Origin: Aliivibrio finisterrensis_A
GTDB lineage: Bacteria; Pseudomonadota; Gammaproteobacteria; Enterobacterales; Vibrionaceae
Direction: 5' to 3' (one strand)
NCBI RefSeq assembly: GCF_004167675.1
Contig: NZ_SEZQ01000012.1
DNA length: 64,000 nt
Of the stretch, positions 60,641 to 64,000 are shown in pieces. The notes beneath the pieces are model-generated. The model saw nothing but the letters and a program-made list of their open reading frames with translations. It was not told where the DNA came from and did no database searches. Made by a program: the position numbers and the translations under genes. Each line of letters opens with the position of its first letter. The first letter of the stretch is position 1.

Positions 60641-62569
60641 ATGCCTGTAATTACTCTTCCAGACGGTTCTCAACGTCAATTCGATAATGCTGTTTCTACT
60701 ATGGATGTTGCTGCTGACATCGGTCCAGGTCTTGCGAAAGCTTGTATCGCTGGTCGTGTTGATGGCGTTCGTGTTGATGCGTGTGATTTAATTGAAAATG
60801 ACGCACAACTTGAAATCATCACAGCAAAAGATGAAGACGGTTTAGAAATCATTCGTCACTCTTGTGCACACCTTTTAGGTCACGCAGTTAAGCAGCTTTT
60901 CCCTGAAGCTAAAATGGCGATTGGTCCAACTATTGATAACGGTTTCTACTACGATATCGATATGGAGCATTCTTTAACGCAAGAAGATCTTGATAAGATT
61001 GAAAAGCGTATGAAAGACCTTGCTAAAACCAAGTACCAAGTAATCAAGAAGAACGTAAGCTGGCAAGAAGCTCGCGATGCATTCGATGCTCGTGGCGAAA
61101 CGTACAAAATTGAAATCCTTGACGAAAACGTTTCTAAAGACGATCGTCCAGGTTTATACCATCATGAAGAATACATCGACATGTGTCGTGGTCCTCACGT
61201 TCCAAACATGAGCTTCTGCCAGAACTTTAAGATTCTGAGTGTAGCTGGCGCATACTGGCGTGGTAATAGCGACAACAAAATGCTTCAACGTATCTATGGC
61301 ACTGCATTCCAAGATAAGAAACTGCTTAAAGCACACCTTATCCGCCTAGAAGAAGCAGCAAAGCGTGACCACCGTAAGATTGGTAAGCATCTTGATCTGT
61401 TCCATATGCAACAAGAAGCACCAGGTATGGTTTTCTGGCACCACAACGGTTGGACTATCTTCCGTGAGCTAGAAGTATTCGTACGTGAAAAACTAACAGA
61501 ATATGATTACCAAGAAGTTAAAGGTCCATTAATGATGGACCGTGTACTTTGGGAGCGTTCTGGTCACTGGGATAAATACGCTGAGGCGATGTTCACAACA
61601 AGCTCTGAGAACCGTGAATACGCTATCAAGCCTATGAACTGTCCTGGTCACGTTCAAATCTTTAACCAAGGTCTGAAATCATACCGTGATCTGCCATTAC
61701 GTATGGCTGAGTTCGGTTCATGTCACCGTAACGAGCCATCAGGTGCTTTACACGGCATCATGCGTGTTCGTGGCTTTACTCAAGATGATGCACATATCTT
61801 CTGTACAGAAGCACAAGTACAAGATGAAGTAAAATCATGTATTGAGATGGTTTATGATACATATACAACGTTCGGTTTTGAAAACATCGTAGTTAAGTTA
61901 TCTACACGTCCTGAACAACGTGTGGGTTCTGATGAAATGTGGGACAAAGCAGAAGCCGATTTAATCCTTGCTCTAGAGTCGATGGAAATCGCTTATGAGA
62001 TTCAAGAGGGTGAAGGTGCATTCTACGGACCGAAAATTGAATTTACTTTGCATGATTGTCTGGACCGTGCGTGGCAATGTGGTACAGTACAGCTCGATTT
62101 TGCATTACCAGAGCGTTTAGGGGCAACTTACGTAGGTGAAGATAACGAACGTCACACGCCAGTGATGATTCACCGCGCGATTTTAGGGTCTCTTGAGCGA
62201 TTCATCGGTATCTTAATTGAAGATTACGCAGGCTTTTTCCCAACATGGTTAGCTCCAGAACAAGCAATTGTAATGGGCATTACAGACAAACAAGCTGATT
62301 ATGTACAAGAAATTGCAAAAAAACTGCAAAAAAATGGATTTAGAGCCAAAGCGGACTTGAGAAATGAGAAGATTGGCTTTAAAATCAGGGAACATACTTT
62401 GAAACGTGTTCCGTACATGCTTGTTTGTGGTGACCAAGAAATGGAAGCTGGCGAAATTGCAGTACGTACTCGTAAAGGTAAAGATTTGGGTAAATTTAAA
62501 ATTGATGATTTTGTTGCATTCCTGCAGCAAGAAGTTAGTGCCCGAACGCTCAATACTGTGGAGGAATAA
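60641..62569 (+). CDS. thrS: Threonyl-tRNA synthetase
   Basis: A 642-residue class II synthetase charging tRNA-Thr. Domain order: N-terminal TGS domain (MPVITLPDGSQRQFDNAVST), editing domain with HSCAHLLGHAVKQLFP, catalytic core with zinc ligands in MNCPGHV and later His, motif 2 FGSCHRNEPSGALHGIMRVRGF, and the C-terminal anticodon-binding domain. Length equals E. coli ThrS (642). It is autoregulated by the operator above and is followed after 3 bases by infC. Confidence 0.97.
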   Translation: MPVITLPDGSQRQFDNAVSTMDVAADIGPGLAKACIAGRVDGVRVDACDLIENDAQLEIITAKDEDGLEIIRHSCAHLLGHAVKQLFPEAKMAIGPTIDNGFYYDIDMEHSLTQEDLDKIEKRMKDLAKTKYQVIKKNVSWQEARDAFDARGETYKIEILDENVSKDDRPGLYHHEEYIDMCRGPHVPNMSFCQNFKILSVAGAYWRGNSDNKMLQRIYGTAFQDKKLLKAHLIRLEEAAKRDHRKIGKHLDLFHMQQEAPGMVFWHHNGWTIFRELEVFVREKLTEYDYQEVKGPLMMDRVLWERSGHWDKYAEAMFTTSSENREYAIKPMNCPGHVQIFNQGLKSYRDLPLRMAEFGSCHRNEPSGALHGIMRVRGFTQDDAHIFCTEAQVQDEVKSCIEMVYDTYTTFGFENIVVKLSTRPEQRVGSDEMWDKAEADLILALESMEIAYEIQEGEGAFYGPKIEFTLHDCLDRAWQCGTVQLDFALPERLGATYVGEDNERHTPVMIHRAILGSLERFIGILIEDYAGFFPTWLAPEQAIVMGITDKQADYVQEIAKKLQKNGFRAKADLRNEKIGFKIREHTLKRVPYMLVCGDQEMEAGEIAVRTRKGKDLGKFKIDDFVAFLQQEVSARTLNTVEE

Positions 62570-62572
62570 GGT

Positions 62573-63124
62573 ATTAAAGGCGGAAAAAGAGCCCAACAGC
62601 CGGCTAAACAAAATGCTCATCGTCTAAACGGTGAAATTATTGGCGTTAAAGAAGTGCGCCTTACAGGTCTAGATGGCGAGTCAGTTGGTGTCGTTTCACT
62701 AAATGAAGCGTTAGACGTTGCACTTGAAGCAGGTGTCGATCTAGTTGAAATCAGCCCGAATGCCGAGCCACCAGTTTGTCGTGTGATGGACTATGGCAAA
62801 TTCCTCTTCGAAAAGGCTAAGGCTGCTAAAGAACAGAAGAAAAAACAAAAACAGGTTCAGACTAAAGAAATTAAATTTAGACCTGGAACTGATATTGGAG
62901 ACTATCAGGTAAAACTACGCAACCTGACTGGTTTCCTTGAAGACGGCAACAAAGTGAAGGTAACAATTCGCTTCCGTGGCCGCGAAATGGCTCACCAAAA
63001 TATCGGTGTTGACGTTCTTAATCGTTTGAAAGCGGATACTGAAGAGTTTGCTCTAGTAGAATCTTTCCCAACGAGAATTGAAGGTCGCCAGATGATTATG
63101 GTGTTGGCCCCTAAGAAGAAGTAA
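62573..63124 (+). CDS. infC: Translation initiation factor IF-3 (ATT start)
   Basis: A 183-residue initiation factor. The coding frame begins with ATT at 62573, giving MKGGKRAQQP by alignment with E. coli IF-3, with GAGGA upstream; plain start codons further in (GTG at 62654) would lose the N-terminal domain. Key parts: GVDLVEISPNAEPPVCRVMDYGKF, the basic linker KAAKEQKKKQKQVQ and the C-terminal domain ending VLAPKKK. The rare ATT lets IF-3 repress its own translation, as in E. coli. thrS ends 3 bases earlier. Confidence 0.95.
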   Translation: MKGGKRAQQPAKQNAHRLNGEIIGVKEVRLTGLDGESVGVVSLNEALDVALEAGVDLVEISPNAEPPVCRVMDYGKFLFEKAKAAKEQKKKQKQVQTKEIKFRPGTDIGDYQVKLRNLTGFLEDGNKVKVTIRFRGREMAHQNIGVDVLNRLKADTEEFALVESFPTRIEGRQMIMVLAPKKK

Positions 63125-63148
63125 TTTAGTGCATTCAAGTAGTAAAGT

Positions 63149-63172
63149 GGGGTAGCTGCTCGCAGTTATCCT
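63149..63172 (+). promoter_or_regulatory. Hairpin in rpmI-rplT leader
   Basis: GGGGTAGCTGC and GCAGTTATCC form an imperfect stem (CTGC/GCAG core) in the 107-bp gap between infC and rpmI, followed by TGTTTTATT. It could be part of the L20-controlled leader known upstream of rpmI in E. coli, or a partial terminator. Confidence 0.45.
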
Positions 63173-63231
63173 GTTTTATTCGCCTAATTACTATATGTTT
63201 AATCACGCAACAATGCGGAGTTATATTCATC

Positions 63232-63426
63232 ATGCCTAAGATGAAATCAAACAAAGGTGCTTCTAAGCGTTTTAAGAAAACTGCTGGTGGTATCAAATTT
63301 AAGCACGCTACGAAACGTCACATCCTGACTAAACGTACTACTAAAAACAAGCGTCAGCTTCGTCCAAACTCTCTACTTCCAAAATGTGAAGTAGCAGCAG
63401 TTGCACGTATGCTTCCATACGCATAA
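63232..63426 (+). CDS. rpmI: 50S ribosomal protein L35
   Basis: A 64-residue basic ribosomal protein, MPKMKSNKGASKRFKKTAGG onward, with the conserved KHATKRHILTKRTTKNKRQLR segment. Length equals E. coli L35 (65 with Met). It is translated from the infC transcript or its own promoter and is coupled to rplT, 39 bases downstream. CGGAG lies upstream of the ATG. Confidence 0.97.
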   Translation: MPKMKSNKGASKRFKKTAGGIKFKHATKRHILTKRTTKNKRQLRPNSLLPKCEVAAVARMLPYA

Positions 63427-63465
63427 TTTTTAGTATTTATTTAATTTTAGTTTAGGAGAGACACA

Positions 63466-63819
63466 ATGCCTCGCGTAAAACGTGGTGTACAAGCTCGTGC
63501 ACGTCATAAGAAAGTTCTAAAACAAGCTAAAGGTTACTACGGAGCACGTTCACGTGTTTACCGTGTAGCTTTCCAGGCAGTTACTAAAGCAGGTCAATAT
63601 GCTTACCGTGACCGTCGTAACAAAAAGCGTGTTTTCCGTCAACTTTGGATCGCTCGTATCAATGCTGCAGCTCGTCAAAACGAGATGTCTTACAGCCGTT
63701 TCATTAACGGTCTTAAGAAAGCATCTATTGAAATCGATCGTAAGATCCTAGCTGACATCGCTGTATTCGACAAAGTAGCATTCGCTGCTCTTGTTGCTAA
63801 GGCGAAAGCTGCTCTTTAA
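63466..63819 (+). CDS. rplT: 50S ribosomal protein L20
   Basis: A 117-residue 23S-binding ribosomal protein and autogenous repressor of the rpmI-rplT unit. Family start MPRVKRGVQARARHKKVLKQ and the helical DRRNKKRVFRQLWIARINAA are intact. TTTAGGAGAG precedes the ATG. A strong terminator follows. Confidence 0.97.
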   Translation: MPRVKRGVQARARHKKVLKQAKGYYGARSRVYRVAFQAVTKAGQYAYRDRRNKKRVFRQLWIARINAAARQNEMSYSRFINGLKKASIEIDRKILADIAVFDKVAFAALVAKAKAAL

Positions 63820-63850
63820 TTAGAACAGTTTCAAAGGCTTTAAGACTAAA

Positions 63851-63879
63851 TAAGGAGAGCACTAGCTCTCCTTTTTTTG
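63851..63879 (+). terminator. Terminator of rplT
   Basis: AGGAGAGC and GCTCTCCT are perfect arms around ACTA, followed by a run of T. Confidence 0.95.
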
Positions 63880-64000
63880 TTTGCCCAGCAAAGCTGGCAA
63901 ACCCGTCTGCTTGCAAGAAAGCAGAGTCACCCCGACTAAGGGGAAGACAATCTGAATGGCAAGGGCGTCACTGGCCAACGGTGGGGTCTGAAGGAAGCCA
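63880..64000 (+). mobile_element. Possible 5' end of a group II intron (truncated by window edge)
   Basis: The last 121 bases differ in style from the flanking DNA: GC-richer and structured. It starts with a hairpin (GTTTGCC/GGCAAAC, 63879-63902) straight after the rplT terminator. Farther on is GGGGTCTGAAGGAAGCCA, which resembles a motif I associate with the 5' part of bacterial group II introns; some such introns insert next to terminators. No ORF is visible in this part. The call rests on resemblance from memory and the element continues beyond the window. Confidence 0.4.

Noticed and set aside
63880..64000. RNase P RNA or tRNA at the right end
   Set aside because: The bases do not fit conserved RNase P or tRNA blocks, and intron-like motifs fit better.

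Overview
The window is about 64 kb of low-GC, gene-dense gammaproteobacterial chromosome. Gene content, synteny (nrdA-nrdB-yfaE next to ubiG and gyrA; pabB-nudL near sdaA; thrS-infC-rpmI-rplT) and the AT-rich base use point to the Vibrionaceae, most likely Aliivibrio (Vibrio) fischeri or a close relative. The species call is inference from protein resemblance, not a search. No tRNA, rRNA, CRISPR array, complete insertion sequence or prophage was recognised. One accessory locus (type I restriction-modification, about 25.0-32.2 kb) and a possible group II intron edge at the right end stand out from housekeeping sequence.

Layout. 1-3.4 kb: 3' part of sbcC and a YciA-like thioesterase. 3.5-9.5 kb: a MATE exporter, two tandem aromatic-amino-acid transporters of the TyrP/Mtr type behind a 415-bp leader that holds a Phe/Tyr-rich mini-ORF, two DUF2799 lipoproteins, and an unknown protein with AP2-like segments. 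9.6-14.5 kb, minus strand: serine use (sdaC, sdaA), nudL and pabB. 14.6-16.7 kb: class I fumarase and a third DUF2799 lipoprotein. 16.8-22.0 kb: an RND efflux operon with two adaptors. 22.1-24.9 kb: DUF2750 protein, a small-protein pair, metC and an acidic unknown. 25.0-32.2 kb: hsdM-hsdS-hsdR plus a YgjP-type metallohydrolase. 32.4-34.3 kb: yiaY and ribA. 34.4-39.5 kb: an imelysin / di-haem DUF1111 / imelysin / DUF1513 cluster preceded by a Fur-like site, probably for iron acquisition. 39.6-43.2 kb: MBL hydrolase, Lys/Ala-rich DNA-binding-like protein, DUF3943 protein and tyrP with two TyrR-like boxes. 43.4-52.1 kb: cinA-like yfaY, yfaE, a TPR-GAF-GGDEF protein, nrdB, nrdA and ubiG. 52.4-60.4 kb: gyrA, DUF3581, PAP2 phosphatase, yegD, yqfB, an M50 protease and a Spo0M-like protein. 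60.6-63.9 kb: thrS-infC-rpmI-rplT.

Regulation readable in the sequence includes paired TyrR-like boxes at tyrP, a Fur-like box before the imelysin cluster, NrdR-like boxes and a perfect DnaA box before nrdA, a thrS leader hairpin that copies a tRNA-Thr anticodon arm, an ATT start codon for infC, and many factor-independent terminators. The most novel-looking items are the aromatic-rich leader ORF before the transporter pair, the AP2-like protein, the GGDEF protein placed inside the nrdB-yfaE unit, the R-M locus with its own operator-like repeats, and the intron-like tail after rplT.
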